The notes under the pieces were generated by a model, which saw nothing but the letters and a program-made list of their open reading frames with translations, was not told the DNA's origin and did not search any database. From the NCBI GenBank assembly GCA_037951105.1, contig JBAMJV010003033.1, positions 248,001 through 312,000 on the forward strand: a stretch of 64,000 nt of DNA, read 5' to 3'. The DNA is from Echinarachnius parma (lineage: Eukaryota; Echinodermata; Echinoidea; Clypeasteroida; Echinarachniidae). A program made the position numbers and the translations under genes. This document shows positions 63,966 to 64,000 of this stretch, in pieces (within the stretch, counting starts at the first letter, position 1; each line of letters opens with the position of its first letter).

Positions 63966-64000
63966 CCTCCGGATTGCTAGAGGTCTTGGGTTTGAATCCC
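63966..64000 (+). repeat. tRNA-derived SINE fragment cut by the window edge
   Basis: 'ctccggattgctagaggtct' followed by B-box-like 'GGTTTGAATCC'. Shares 'ccggattgctaga' with the minus-strand tRNA-like element at 42790-42861. Confidence 0.4.

Overview
This is animal nuclear DNA. Small exons with GT-AG (and unusual) splice sites sit in long AT-rich introns full of fold-back elements, tRNA-derived SINEs, microsatellites and poly-G/poly-C runs. The repeat style (short fold-backs ending in 'GGGCCCGTTTCATGA' or 'GGCCCCGTTGCAGAAAG', non-autonomous TTAA elements, a K02A2.6-type Gypsy gag) and the gene content suggest a marine invertebrate, perhaps a deuterostome such as an echinoderm, hemichordate or amphioxus. 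The species cannot be fixed from sequence alone.

Layout. (1) 1-1856: the 5' end of a minus-strand Gypsy/Ty3-like retrotransposon (gag open to the window edge) and a broken minus-strand LINE ORF1. (2) 2119-7387, plus strand: the last eight exons of CCDC61, a centriole/basal-body protein. One intron (6098-6449) has the hallmarks of a U12-type AT-AC intron, and one Ser/Arg exon lies at the end of a four-copy decaying tandem array. (3) 7388-13495: degenerate copies of the CCDC61 terminal exon, two piggyBac-like non-autonomous elements and a large inverted repeat. (4) 13496-14744, minus strand: complete two-exon OPA3, a mitochondrial protein. (5) 14745-21557: repeats only. (6) 21558-59673, plus strand: one large gene for a synaptotagmin of the SYT14/SYT16 type. 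(7) 59674-64000: 3' UTR/flank with decayed copies of the last coding exon, a 55-bp tandem repeat and candidate poly(A) signals.

The standout observation is the architecture of the SYT14/16 gene. The shared 3' exons (53003-59673) encode an acidic linker, two C2 domains without the usual calcium ligands, and a C-terminal WHxL-type motif. Upstream lie at least six alternative 5' modules, all ending in phase 1 with a G, so each joins the first shared exon in frame. They encode six kinds of N-terminus: a transmembrane segment (21695-29941), an amphipathic helix (34854-35418), MGNCCC (39412-39778), MGLILPCC (42056-42410), MVYLCLCC (46548-46707) and [10 protein letters not shown] (49267-49552, apparently using a GC donor). 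Read together, they look like a promoter-driven switch of membrane anchor (transmembrane, amphipathic, myristoyl/palmitoyl or palmitoyl only) on one C2A-C2B body. This is inferred from sequence; no transcript data were available.

A second theme runs through both plus-strand genes. Exons, or exon ends with adjoining intron, have been duplicated locally and then decayed: the CCDC61 Ser/Arg exon and terminal exon, and the SYT acidic exon at 29843, the C2B exon at 57017 and the terminal exon. Other notable structures are a 1.28-kb fold-back satellite (35754-37032), a hAT-type element with an 8-bp target duplication and an internal hairpin (54724-56015), and a mariner-like 886-bp hairpin (23791-24676).
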